Shown here: piece after piece, positions 1 through 11,300 of the stretch
How positions within the stretch are numbered: the stretch's first letter is position 1
Layout: each line of letters starts with the position of its first letter
Assembly (NCBI GenBank): GCA_029891385.1
Contig: CM057227.1
Span: 60,513,567 to 60,577,566, forward strand
Reading direction: 5' to 3'
DNA from: Erythroxylum novogranatense
Lineage: Eukaryota; Streptophyta; Magnoliopsida; Malpighiales; Erythroxylaceae
DNA: 64,000 nt
Made by a program: the position numbers and the translations under genes
The notes under the pieces: generated by a model
What the model saw: the letters and a program-made list of their open reading frames with translations, nothing else
Databases searched by the model: none
Told to the model about the DNA's origin: nothing

Positions 1-2757
1 GGGCAGTGTTCGGGAAGAGTTCATGGAAAATTGTGAAGGGAGCTATGGTGATAGCACGAGGTACAAAATCTGAAACTTTATACAGTACCACAGGATGTTC
101 AAACATGGCTGTTGTAGTCGATAGCGCATCGAGCTCGAGTCTGTGGCACAACAGACTAGGACACATGAGTCAGAAGAGGATGAAGATGCTAGCTTCAAAG
201 GGATATCTGCAAGGTTTGAAATCTGTTGATTTGGATTTTTGTGAGAGTTGTGTTCTGGGAAAGTAGAAACGGGTTAGTTTCACAAAGGCTAGCAGAGAAC
301 CAAAGGCAGAACGATTAGAACTAGTACACACAGACGTGTGGGGGCCCTCTCCAGTCTCCTCTCTTGGTGGTTCGAGATACTACGTCACCTTCATAGATGA
401 CTTCAGCAGGAAGGTATAGGTTTACTTTCTAAAACATAAGTCAGAAGTGTTTATTACCTTTAAGAGGTGGAAGGCTGAAGTTGAAAATTAGAGTGGATTG
501 AAAATTAAATACTTAAGGTCTGATAATGGTGGAGAGTATGATTCTACAGAATTCAAAAAGTTTTGTGTTGATGAGGGAATCAGGTGCACCAGGACAGTTC
601 CTGGCAAGGCAAGACAGAATGGGATTGCTGAAAGGATGAACAGAACGTTGAATGAGCGAGCAAGAAGCATGAGACTACATTCTAGGCTGCCAAAAACGTT
701 TTGGGCAGATGCAGTGAGCACAGCTGCATACTTGATAAATAGAGGCCCTTCAGTTCCTTTGGGTTTCAAGATGCCAGAAGAGGCTTGGTCAGGTAAGGAG
801 GTCAAGCTTACTCACCTTCGAACTTTTAGGTGTGTTGCCTATGTTCATGTTGATCCAAAGAAGAGAGACAAGCTTGATGCAAAGGCTTTGAAGTGCTATT
901 TCATTGGGTATGGCTCAGATCAGTTTGGATACAGATTTTGGGATGATAAGAATAGGAAGATCTTGAGACACTGTGATGTGAGATTTGATGAGAATGTCCT
1001 GTATAAGGACAAGCTTGGGGTACAATCTGAAGATGTAAGAGAAGTGGGAGCTAAGGTTGAGTTGCAAGAAAATCTAGAAAATATTACTGCAGAACCAGAA
1101 CAACAACCAGTCACACCTGAGCCAGTTTTGAGAAGATCTGCCAGAGTTATCAGGCCACCAGAAAGGTATTCACCATCTTTACATTATTTGTTGTTGACTG
1201 ATGGAGGGGAACCAGAATCCTTTGATGAGGCTTTGCAGGTGAAGGATTCAATCAAGTGGGAGCAAGCCATGGATGAAGAGATATGGTCACTTGAGAAGAA
1301 TGATACTTGGAAGTTAACTGAGTTGCCTGCAGAGAAGAAAGCTTTGTTGAACAAGTGAGTCTATAGGATAAAGAATGAAACTGATGGTACAGTTAGGTTC
1401 AAGGCTCGATTGGTAGTTAAGGGATATTCACAAAGGATAGGTATTGACTACACTGAAATATTCTCTCCTGTTGTGAAATTAACTACAATTAGAATTTTGT
1501 TGAGTATTGTTGCAGCAGAGAACTTGCACCTTGAGCAGATGGATGTAAAAACAACATTTTTACATGGAGATCTAGAGGAAGAAATCTACATGCAGCAACC
1601 TGAGGGATATGAGGTTCTTGGTAAGGAACACATGGTGTGTAAGCTCAAAATGAGTTTGTATGGATTGAAGCAGGCTCCAAGACAGTGGTACAAGAAGTTT
1701 GACTACTTCATGTTCAGAAATGGTTATCACAGGAGTGAAAAGGATCAGTGTTGTTACATCAAGAAATTTACTGACTCCTTTGTTATTTTACTTTTATATG
1801 TGGATGATATGTTGATTGCAGGTTCAAGTATGGAGGAGATAAATAATCTTAAAGGGAGACTGTCATCAGAGTTTAAGATGAAAGATTTGGGTGCAGCAAA
1901 GCAGATTTTAGGGATGAGGATTTCCCGAGACCGGTCTGCTGGAATTATAAATTTGTCCCAGAAGTAATACATTGAGAAGGTGTTGTCCAGGTTCAAAGTT
2001 GATGATGCTAAGCCCAGGAGCACACATTTGGCTAACCATCTCAAATTGTCAAAGGAATAATCACCCAAGACAACTGAGGAACGTGAGCATATGAAAAGTG
2101 CCTTATGCTTCTGCAGTTGGGAGTCTGATGTATGCTATGATCTATACTAGGCCTGATATAGCACATGCAATGGGAGCTGTGAGTAGATACATGTCAGATC
2201 CAGGAAAAGAACATTGAGAAGCTGTAAAGTGGCTTCTAAGATATTTGAAAGGAACAGTTAGCACTTCACTTTGTTATGGGAATGGCAAGGTAGTGTTGGA
2301 GGGTTTTGTTGATACTGATCTTAGTGGAGATATGGATTCAAGCAAGAGTACGTCCGGGTATGTCTACACTATAGATGGGACAGCAGTGAGTTGGATGTCT
2401 AAACTCCAGAAGTGTGTCTCTATGTCATCTACAGAGGCTGAATATGTTGCAATAGCTGAAGCTGGTAAGGAGATGATATGGTTGACTGATTACTTGGAAG
2501 AGTTGGGCAAGAAGCAGCATGACAAGGTTCTCTTCACTGATAGTCAGAGTGCCATACAGTTGGTGAAGAATCCAGTTTATCATTTTAGAACTAAGCATAT
2601 TCGGCGTAGGTATCACTTCACTCGCAATTTGGTGGAAGAAGGTGAGATGTGTTTGAAGAAGATTGATGGTGCTAAGAATCCGGCAGACTTGTTGACTAAA
2701 GGTGTGGATGCTGCGAAACTGGGGCTATGCAAGGCCTTAGTTGGTCTTCTACCATAG
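1..2757 (+). pseudogene. Copia pol (integrase, reverse transcriptase, RNase H), inactivated
   Basis: This is the remnant of a polyprotein that would integrate and reverse-transcribe the element. Visible parts are GAG-pre-integrase (LWHNRLGHMSQKRMKML, about 141-191), the integrase core (TDVWGPSP at about 330, then DNGGEYDS and the downstream catalytic Glu region near 600-660), reverse transcriptase (QMDVKTTFLHGDLEEE near 1540; the YVDDM catalytic motif near 1798-1812) and RNase H with a TKHI motif, ending at the TAG at 2755-2757. In-frame stops lie at 264-266, 417-419, 489-491, 1356-1358, 1965-1967 and 2058-2060. A frameshift falls near 2095, and a further TGA lies at 2215-2217. Several of these positions are conserved Trp or Gln in relatives, which suggests C-to-T decay. 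It cannot encode a full product. Confidence 0.9.
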
Positions 2758-2841
2758 CATGGGAGATGTTGCGGCTAGGTGAGCTTGTTGGATACATTGG
2801 CATGGAGAATGAAGATAGTTGGGTTGACTGGATCAGTCTCT

Positions 2842-2853
2842 AAGTGGGAGAAT
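2842..2853 (+). other. Polypurine tract of the copia element
   Basis: The purine-rich stretch AAGTGGGAGAAT lies immediately before the TG that opens the 3' LTR. This is the usual place for plus-strand priming, and its sequence is the common copia type (AGTGGGAGA). Confidence 0.8.
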
Positions 2854-3102
2854 TGTTGAGATATGAAGTCTGATAAAATATACTGGGCTCTACACCAGGC
2901 CCACGTTATGTTTATTGTATTCTCCTGGGCGTATAAATGCGTTGTATTCTCTTAGTGTATTAGGTCATTGAAAACAATTCACAGTGAATAAAAACCCTAG
3001 CCGCCTGTGGACGTAGCCATATTTTGGTAAACCACGTAAATTTGTGTAGTTGTTTTATTTTCCGCACTGTTCTTTGATTATTGTGATTGATCGACCATAA
3101 CA
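2854..3102 (+). repeat. 3' LTR of the Tork-like copia element (249 bp)
   Basis: The LTR starts TGTTGAGATATG directly after the polypurine tract and ends ACCATAACA, giving TG...CA ends. A TATA-like TATAAAT lies at 2932-2938, the expected LTR promoter position. The partner 5' LTR is outside the window, so divergence cannot be measured. Confidence 0.85.
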
Positions 3103-3247
3103 GATGAATTTATGCAAATATTGGGAGCAATCACCTACAAAGGTTAGTTTATTTGATCACTACTTTTTTTTACAACTTATTATATTTTAGTATTTATGAA
3201 TTGTGATTTATAGATGTTATAATAGATTTTCTTACGTGTACGATTAG

Positions 3248-3935
3248 GAAAAAAGTCAAAAAGTAAAATTGGCTAGGAGTCAGGTCAAATGTCGACCAAA
3301 CTTCGGCTTCAAGGCATTTGTAGCGACACGGCATGAGATTGTGAGTTATGATCTTTTTAATTATATTTTGCTTTTATTGACATTTCAAATTTTATAATAA
3401 ATATTACTATTTATGTATTTCTATACAACAGAGTAACAGAGATAGAGAAGAGTGTGACTAGATGAAGTTATGATACCATACTCATTATGATGAAAGTAAA
3501 GGTCCATGGAAAACTCCCGAATGCAAAGAAAAATGGGTGAGTACATAGTTTATTTACAAGTATTTCTTAAATAAGATTGTGTATGTAATTAATTCTTTAC
3601 TTTTTCAGGACTTAATGTGTCACGAATTGATACATTCAACAGAACAAGGTCATTTGATGACAGCAGATGAAGTGTGCGACAAAGTCTTGAGTACTAGATC
3701 AGATTACATTGTTGGCATAGGAATGGGGTCTCGATCACAAGGGAAGACTTCGGTCAAAAAGAGACTTCGAGACTAATTAGAGGAGTCGAAGAAAGTTAAT
3801 GACGGCTTACAGTCTAAAGTCAATGAATTGATCAAAAAATTTGAAGAGATGCAGGATAAATTAATTATTGAAGTCGAACAACAAAAAAAAGTCTTGAAAT
3901 TTTTATGTTCTACACATAATATTTGTTTAGAGTAG
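3248..3935 (+). pseudogene. TNP1-like CACTA accessory protein (Transposase_24, Ptta/En/Spm), C-terminal exons, broken
   Basis: Three exons can be followed with GT-AG borders and no phase shift: 3248-3340, 3432-3536 and 3609-3935. The first contains NFGFKAFVATRHEI, equivalent to the family's conserved GSKSFAxxRHE region. The third has the block HLMTADEVCDKVLSTRSDYI followed by GIGMG and a charged, probably coiled-coil tail. In-frame stops occur twice in exon two and at 3774-3776, after which the frame stays open to 3935. In En/Spm-type elements the downstream gene encodes a protein that binds the subterminal repeats, and its position just inside the 3' terminus fits that. Upstream exons are absent, beyond the copia insertion. 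Confidence 0.75.
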
Positions 3936-4379
3936 ATAAGTACTCATACTGATATATTAAACACTTATGACATATTGTTTATATTAATTTCTATATTATG
4001 ACATATTTGGGAATTGAAATTATATAATTCATTGTCTACATGTATTAAATTCTTGTTATACATGATTAATCATTCGCAAATTAATGATATACTCAACAAA
4101 TTGAAGAATTATTAAATAAATAAATTCCATATATAATATTAAATAGTTGTTAAATAAATAAGATTTAATAAATTTGTTTTCAAATATTAATTATAAAATC
4201 GAATAATAATTCAATTAAAATTAAAATTTAAAACCATTTGGATTTAAAGAAAAATTCAAATTAAATTTTATTAATTCTCACATTTAATTTTATTTTAGGA
4301 TGAATAAAAAATTTAATTATTTAAAATTGAAAATTTATTTAAATAAATTTATTTAAATATATTTAAACAAATTAATTAA

Positions 4380-4711
4380 CTATAATCGGCGACGTTTATT
4401 CCCAAACATCGTCGATTGTCAACATATTTCGACGTTTAATAAACGTCGCATATAGTTTCAAGGTTTCCACGACGTTTCCTTCAGACGCCGCCCATTCCAT
4501 CCCCCTTTTATGACATTTTTCGAAATATCGTTGAATCAGCATGTCTTTCGCGACGTGTTTCATAAAACATCGTGGAAACCGTTTCCCTACTCCATCTTCA
4601 ACGACATTTTTTGTGACGTTTTTAAAAACGTAACATATAACATTCTACGACGTTTATTGATCATTGGTGACGTTTTTAAAATGTCGCAGAAGAGGTATTT
4701 TTCTTGTAGTG
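4380..4711 (+). repeat. CACTA-1 subterminal repeats and 3' terminal inverted repeat
   Basis: The motif GACGTTT or its complement AAACGTC recurs in both orientations, for example near 4389, 4430, 4443, 4471, 4617, 4651 and 4669, ending with TTCTTGTAGTG. Such arrays are the binding sites of TNP1-type proteins in CACTA elements. Confidence 0.75.
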
Positions 4712-4928
4712 TATAGAAAACAAATATTACAAGCAAAAAATTTCACAATCTACACCAAAAATTAATACACGAGATTATGGAAAAAAGATATTTAGAATAT
4801 GTAAAACCTTAAATATATGCCCGCTGATATAGCCTTAATGTTTGGGCACACCCCTGGCTTTATTAAAACGTACACATTTTAAATTTGAAACATAATAAGA
4901 ACAGAGATTTTGGAACAGGATCTGATGT
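4712..4928. other. Short AT-rich interval between CACTA-1 and the LINE
   Basis: No coding potential or recognisable element was seen here. It follows the CACTA-1 terminus and runs to the left target-site duplication of the LINE. Confidence 0.5.
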
Positions 4929-5429
4929 CATCCCTTATTTTTTTTTGTTAAATCAGTAAGAGAACGAAATTAATAATAAAGGAGAGTATGTACAAGCTAG
5001 AGAGAATAAGATCTCTCAGTACAACAATCACAGAAAAGACCCCTAGATACAGTAAACAACAAAGAGGAACGGTGCTCAAATGGCAGGACATCAAACTGTT
5101 GTCTGGATCCTATGCCTCCTGGAGACCCGAAATGCATAAAGGACACGCAGGCAACAGAAACAAATTGTAAAGGGTCCTACAATCTATGTCACAATTAAGA
5201 GCACAAAAAGCTACAAACCAGAACTCTCAAAGTAAGCAAAACAAAGATCTGCTTGCCTAAATCTCACGGTTATGGAAGTGCTGGAGTGAGTTGCTTCTGT
5301 TAGGCCTTGTTACCTTCAGAGTCAGTCTACTTACTGCAGGTGTCCCCCTCTGACTGCATTGGAGAACTGGATATTGCGTACCGGAAATAACAACTGCATA
5401 GATATGATAGGAAAAAAAACTCTCTGGCC

Positions 5430-7181
5430 TTACCTACACTCATTGTTAACCCTGAGTTGCTCCTGAATCTGGGTGAGAACTCTAGCTATCAACCCATCCA
5501 CCGCCATGGTTTCATCTGTGAAAGACCTGGCATTGCGTTCTTTCCAAAGGGAGTAGACTGCTGATGAAAGGATGATTGGGAGAATAGAGGGCATGCTACG
5601 AGGGTTGGATTGGTTCAACCAAAGGGGAATGCAATGGAGTGTTAGATGTGGAGGGAGGGTTAGATGGAAGTAGGACAGGCAATATGCCCACACAGTTTGG
5701 GAGTAGGGGCAGGCAAATAATAAGTGGGAAATGGTTTCATTGTCTTAGAGGCATAAGGAGCAATAATTAGGGGTATGAAGGAAGGGAAGACGATCTCTGG
5801 TTTGTAGTTTGCCACAGAATGCCAACCATAAGATGAAGGAGCACCGGGGACTGTTGCCATTGTACCAAACTAGGGAATGCCAAGGACGGATAGGAATGGG
5901 GGGTCTAAGAAAGGAATAGGCTGAGGAATTGGAATACTCAACCTAAGAAGCAGACCCAGCTAACCACTCTAAACAATCTGGTTGAGATGTATTGGGAATG
6001 TAAGGAATAGGATCCAAAGAACCCAATGTCTCAGCTATGAGCTCTTGCCAACTCCACCTGTTATTCCTTATCACCTTTGACACCGTAGATGCCATGGGAA
6101 GTCCAGAACCATTAATAGCCCTTGGGATAGAGAAGTGCTGGAGAATGCCTCGCGGATGCCATGGATCATGCCAAAAGTTAATAGAAACTCCATTGCCTAT
6201 CCTAAATCTAAATTGGTTCCCTAATTGATCTCTCATTGACAAAATTTTCCGCCAACTTCACGAACTATTGCTAGACGGTTGGATACTCCAAAAATTGCCC
6301 TCCTTAGAATAATAGAATGAACCCATTTCACCCAAAGTTCTTCAGGATCATTAAACAGAATCCAAATCCTATTGCCAAGTAACACAGTATTCCAAGTAGA
6401 CAATTGTTTAATCCCTAATTCTCCTTCCTTTTTGGACCTACAAATGTCGACCAAAGAAAAGCCCTAAGTTTAGCCTCTAAATCCTTAAGAATAGAAGAAG
6501 GTAGGATAAAAATGGCAGACCAATAGACCTGAAAGGAGGACAACACCGAAATGATCAGTTGAAGTCTACCAGCATAGGTAGGGAGTTATTGGTCCACTTA
6601 TTAATTCTAGCTTCAAGTTTCTCCACAAGAGGCATACAATCCCTACGGGAGAGTCTCCCAGTGATTAGTGGAACACCTAAATATTTAATGGGGAGGTGAC
6701 CTCTCTTGAGCCCTAACAGGTGCTCTATAGAAGGAGTTAAAGAACCAGACTCTGGGGATAGGAAGAAGTGGCTTTTGGTAGGATTCATTTCTAAGCTGGA
6801 AACGAGAAAGAAGGACCTCAAGCTATCAAACAAGGAGGACACAGAGTGAGGATCAGCATGACAAAACAACATAGGATTGCCATCTAGGCTCTTGTTCAGC
6901 CATCTAGAGAGGACTTCCATACATAAAATGAAGAGGAAGGGAGATAAAAGATCCCTTTGCCTAAGCCCTGACTTCCCTCTAAAAAATTGGGATGGGGTAC
7001 CATTGACAAGAATGGAATAAGAAGGAGAGGAGATGCACAAAATTAGGATGGGGTACCATTGACAAGAATGGAATAAGAAGGAGAGGAGATGCACTCACGG
7101 ATCCAAGCCACAAATTGCCTAGGAAGACCTACTGAAACTAAAACATTGATCAGAAACTCCCAGTGGATGGTATCACGGATC
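5430..7181 (-). pseudogene. L1 LINE ORF2 fragment (reverse transcriptase C-terminal half and zf-RVT region)
   Basis: Reading leftwards, the fragment starts mid reverse transcriptase, then shows FRGKSGLRQ with LSPFLFILCMEVLSR (the plant LINE RQGDPLSPxLF block, here RQRDLLSPF). This is followed by KYLGVPLITGRLSRRDC (about 6690-6640), the ELGIKQLSTWN block with WVKWVH (about 6420-6320), the FRIGNGVSINFWHDPW segment (about 6205-6155) and a final SLWKERNAR block near 5540. The YADD catalytic box region is degraded. Several frameshifts and stops separate the blocks, so it is dead. A 56-bp tandem duplication sits inside the RT region. Confidence 0.85.
6983..7094. repeat. Tandem duplication, two 56-bp copies, inside the LINE
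   Basis: Positions 6983-7038 and 7039-7094 are the same 56 bases with one G/A difference, both ending GGAGATGCAC. The duplication changes the LINE reading frame because 56 is not a multiple of three. Confidence 0.9.
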
Positions 7182-7193
7182 CATCCCTTATTT

Positions 7194-8385
7194 GCTTTGA
7201 ATGTAATCAGCGGCCATGATATGGCGGCCTGCTGACCCCAGGATACTCATGCAATGCCCCTTCACAAGTACGCGCCTCAGATGGTTGATAGTGGCTGGTT
7301 ACATATAATGACAGGAACTCAGGCCGGTTCTTTTCCCACGATTTTGTGAACTTTTCTTGTAAATTCTATTACCTGCTATTTGTTCTATCGTCTATGGTAT
7401 AAAAGTTTATCTGTCGAATGGGTTACTGTCTGCAGGCGAAGTGAGGATGCTCTTGCTCACTCACACTCGTTGTCAGTGACAAGCCATATCATACGGCCTT
7501 CTCCTGCCCTCTCTTTAGCAGTCGTGTATACCGGGAAAAAGAAGATTAAATCAAAAGGAGGTAATAGCAGTGAAGTGTGTAGGCGTTAACGAACCTAAAA
7601 CAAGTTCTGGCAGCATGCATATCTCAGATTATCTTCATTACCAGACCACATCTTGCGATATTGGTTGAATTGCATTCCAAAATAACTTCTTCTGTATCCC
7701 CAGAAAAACGAATTGCTCTTCTGTTGGAGGGCAATGAGAAAAGATAAGATAAGATAAATTAAGAACAGAGAAAGACGAACAGTTCGGTCTTCGGTGTGTT
7801 GAGGGTTTGTACTTGTGTTTTTCTTGAGGCAAGAATAACTGTGGTTGTCTTGATCTGCGCGTGTTTCATTCCAATATTCGGTGTTTCTTCCCTAACCAAA
7901 AAAAAAAAGAGTTGCGTCCTTCTCCTTTTGGGAGGTGATTAACGAGACGGCGGCACTTGCACTAAATCGTTAAAGACTCCACGTACTCTCCCCTTTTCCT
8001 CAAAGTCAACTTTCACGTCGATCATTTTTTAGATTAGATAGGCCACATAACAAATTTATTATTCACGCATTGGTGCATATAATCTATCACACAGACTGAG
8101 TGAGTCTTGGAAGCAACGGAAATAGGATTCTTTTCGGGTAGGTAGGTTTCAGTTTTATCGAAATGTTCACTTCATTGTTATTTCCATCTTTCCTTGTTGC
8201 TGGAAGAAGGTTTTGAAATTTCTTGTTTTCATCATTCAAGTTTGATCAGTGACGGAAGCGGATCATTATGCGGTAAAATAATGGTGTGTAGGATAGTGTC
8301 CAAGTGAATTGTTTTGGATTGTTCTGTCCTTCAATCAAGTTGGTGGTTGGTGGTTTGGTGTTTTTCCGCACTTGATTCTCTGATA
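7194..8385 (+). promoter_or_regulatory. Upstream region and presumed promoter/5' UTR of the kinase gene
   Basis: This interval runs from the end of the LINE duplication to the kinase ATG. No transposon signature was recognised and no open frame in it resembles a protein. It contains three consecutive GATAA units at about 7742-7757 (AAGATAAGATAAGATAAAT), a poly(A) run at about 7898-7908 and pyrimidine-rich stretches typical of plant 5' UTRs. A transcription start cannot be fixed from the sequence. The assignment rests on position. Confidence 0.45.
7739..7760 (+). promoter_or_regulatory. Triple GATAA repeat (I-box/GATA-like)
   Basis: Three GATAAG/GATAAA units lie in direct succession about 630 bp before the kinase ATG. 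In plants, GATAAG is the core of the light-responsive I-box and the binding site of GATA factors. The link to regulation of this gene is inference; a simple repeat is the alternative. Confidence 0.3.
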
Positions 8386-11300
8386 ATGGATTCAAGAACA
8401 AAAGATGACAAAAAATCTGGCAATCAAGAAGGTGTGTTAAGTTCAAAGGTGAAAAGTACAGGGAGTGTCAGTACTGAAGGTATGATTTTTGGAGCTTATA
8501 AAACCGATCTTAAAAATTTGGATGTACAGCTAGAGAAGCACCTTAGCAGGGATTGGTCGAAGAATGTTGAAAGTCAAAGGCCTAAACAACAGTGGGAAAT
8601 TGATTTGGCTAAATTGGATATAAAGTATGAGATAGCTCGTGGAACTTATGGTACTGTGCACAAAGGCGTCTATGGTAACCTGGATGTTGCAGGTAATTTT
8701 TCCTCTCCCTTTTTCCTGTTTGGCATTTCCTGTACCGAAGTTTGTAGAAAATTGAGTAGATAATCGCCAAATGCCTCTCTGTTTTATCCTTAATGATAAT
8801 AGCAAAACTCTTGAACTATATTTTATGCATAGGATTAATACTAGTATAGCATCTGGCGAGTTAAATTTATGACATAAACTACTCAACTTCAGCATAATTT
8901 TAAGTTCTAGATACGTGGGTACATTAGCAGTGATGCGAGGAACGAGAGACTTTGGTTTTAGGGGATAAGGAAAGTAGGAGCAATTCTCCTCTTAAATTGT
9001 TTATGATTGGGAATTGGCATATAGTGCCAGATTTTTGTACCACCATATTTATATTGGGTGCTTATATTTATGATTGATAAGTCGTCCGTTTCTGAAACAC
9101 TGGACAACTTCCTCAGTCAAGTTTTCTTCAGCTGAGCACTGAATGGGCCTTCAGTTGGATGCTTATGAAAATTTCTTTATGTTGGAATTATAGTGAAACT
9201 GTTGGACTGGGGGGAGGATGGTTATGCCAATGCTGATGAAACTGCTGCTCTCCGGGCATCATTTCAGCAAGAGGTTTCTGTCTGGCACAAGCTTGACCAT
9301 CCTAATGTAACAAAAGTATGGGCAATATATTAAACTATTTGATTCAATTTCATCAATATTTGACCGTGATAAACATTTAACAAGGAACTTGGTAGTCCTT
9401 GGGCTTTCAATTTGTCCACCTTTCATCGCTATATTGGAGACATTTGTCTAATAATCTGCTCTCGGCAAGCCTTATGCATTTAATTTTTTAGTATTCTTAA
9501 GAATACATCTATATGTTTTGGTAATATTTTTGTTTGCAAATATTATTGTTCCGGCAATGAAACTAACTGACCAAGTCTTGCTAGTTTAGACATACACGCT
9601 TGAAAATTAATATGCTGAGCCATTCATTTCATGGCCTTTATGATAAAGACGAATACTTTTTCTCTGAAACCTTTCTCAGTTTTCTTTTGTTTTCTCTTGT
9701 TTTTTACAACATAATACAAACCTATTTATAAGCTACTTTTGACTCTTGAAATTCGTACAGCAATTAAAACCTAGAAAACCAAACAACTCAAAAATGAATA
9801 CTAAATATAACCATAAATTCGACCCTTGGTAAGTGAAACCACGAAAACTCTTGAATTTCTATTGAAACCACGAAACTCTTGAACTTCACATTTAAGGTTA
9901 TTCAACAAAACTCCCCAGTAAACTTAAATATTTCTACCATCCTTCATGCCGAGCAACTTCTTACAATTTTCAAGAAGTACCATCGGTAGCGGTTTCGTGA
10001 AGATATCGACAACTTGGTCCCGACTTGCCACGTGCACTAATTCCACACTTCCTTTCTTCACTTGATCTCGGATAAAGTGAAATCGAACATCGATATGTTT
10101 GCTTCTCTCATGATTCACGGATTCTTTGCCAACTCGATTGTCGATTTATTGTCAATTCGTATCTCGGTTACCGAGTTGTTGTTGCTCTAACTTACCCAAC
10201 AAATTTATGAGCCATATCGCATGACAAGCGCACGAAGATGCTTGCCACATATTCAGCTTCACATGTCGAGAGTGTCACTATCGGTTGCTTCTTTGAAAGC
10301 CAAGTAAAAGTCAGGTCGCCCATAAAGAACACGTATCCCGATGTACTCTTCCGATCATCAATATCACCGCACCAATCGCTGTCTGTATAGCCTATTAGCT
10401 TGAATTCTTCCGTTTTCGAATAAAATAACCCGAGTGACTCCGTCCCTTTAACATATCTCAAAATTCGCTTCAATGCCTTCCAATGTGGATAAACCGGCTC
10501 CTCCATGAACCGACTTACAATGCCGACACTTAACGAAAGGTCCGGTCTTGTGCATGTGAGATAGCGAAGACTTCCTACCAAACTCCGATATTTACTTGCG
10601 TCGACTCGTTCTCCTCCATCAAACTTTGAAAGTTTTGCACCTGGTTCCATTGGTGTTGATACCGGGTTGCAATCTGTCATCTTGTACTTCTTCAAAATCT
10701 CCTTTGCATATGTCTCCTGTGACACAAAAATACCCGTCTCTCCTTGTCTAACTTCCAAACCAAGAAAAAACTTCATCAAGCCCAAATCTGTCATCTCAAA
10801 TTCTCGTGTCATTGTGGCCTTGAATTCTTCTATTATCGCATCATTGTTTCCCATAAAATAAGGTCATCAACGTAAAGAGCAACAAATAAAAGCGTTACCT
10901 CCACTCTTCTTTGTGTAAAGGGCATGCTCATAAGGACATTGTTTGAACCCGTTCTCCTTGAAATAAGTATCAATCGAGTATTCCATGCCGCGGTGCTTGC
11001 TTTAATCCGTAAAGCGCCTTCTTCAATTCAGATTACCTTCTTTTCTTCTCCGATTTTCATGTACCACGGTGGTTGTTCGATATAGACTTCTTCTTGAGCA
11101 CACCATTCAAAATGCTGACTTTACATCCATTTGAAATATCGGCCATTTGAATTGAGTCTTGGGAAATGAGCAATCGGATTGTCTCCATTCTTGCAACAGA
11201 GCAAACACCTCGTCGTAGTCGATTCTCGCCTTTTGCTTGTATCCTTCGCAACAAGTCGCGCCTTATACGCTCTATTTTGCCTTGGCGTTCATCTTTTCTT

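Larger units (their letters stand above)
1..3102 (+). mobile_element. Ty1/copia LTR retrotransposon, Tork/Tnt1-like, 3' part (5' end outside window)
   Basis: The window opens inside the pol region of a copia element that reads rightwards and ends in a 249-bp 3' LTR. Domain order is GAG-pre-integrase, integrase, reverse transcriptase, RNase H, polypurine tract, LTR, which is the copia order. Motifs such as [20 protein letters not shown] and the RNase H segment DSQSAIQLVKN resemble the Tnt1/Tork lineage. The 5' LTR, gag and protease lie before the window, so a target-site duplication cannot be checked. The 3' flank begins GATGA. The flanking DNA on the right is intron or exon sequence of CACTA-1, so this element probably inserted into that transposon. 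Confidence 0.9.
3103..4711 (+). mobile_element. CACTA-1: 3' portion of an En/Spm-type DNA transposon
   Basis: The segment carries the last exons of a TNP1-like gene (Transposase_24 family) followed by an AT-rich spacer. It ends in an array of GACGTTT/ACGTCG motifs and the terminal sequence TTTTTCTTGTAGTG at 4698-4711, which is the reverse complement of the classical CACTACAAGAAAAA terminus. The next three bases, TAT, would be the target duplication, but the left end lies beyond the copia insertion and outside the window. This element and CACTA-2 have different subterminal motifs and belong to different families. Confidence 0.8.
4929..7193 (-). mobile_element. 5'-truncated L1-type LINE with 12-bp target-site duplications
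   Basis: The identical 12-mer CATCCCTTATTT occurs at 4929-4940 and 7182-7193. Just inside the left copy is a T run, which is the poly(A) tail seen on the plus strand. Together these define a LINE insertion (body about 4941-7181) transcribed leftwards. Its 5' end is cut inside the reverse-transcriptase domain, the usual outcome of incomplete target-primed reverse transcription. The body is about 2.2 kb compared with 5-7 kb for a full plant L1. It lies about 1.2 kb upstream of the kinase start codon. Confidence 0.85.

Noticed and set aside
7380..7589. Open frame of 69 codons upstream of the kinase
   Set aside because: No family motif was seen, and the frame lies in presumed promoter or leader sequence; length alone is not evidence.
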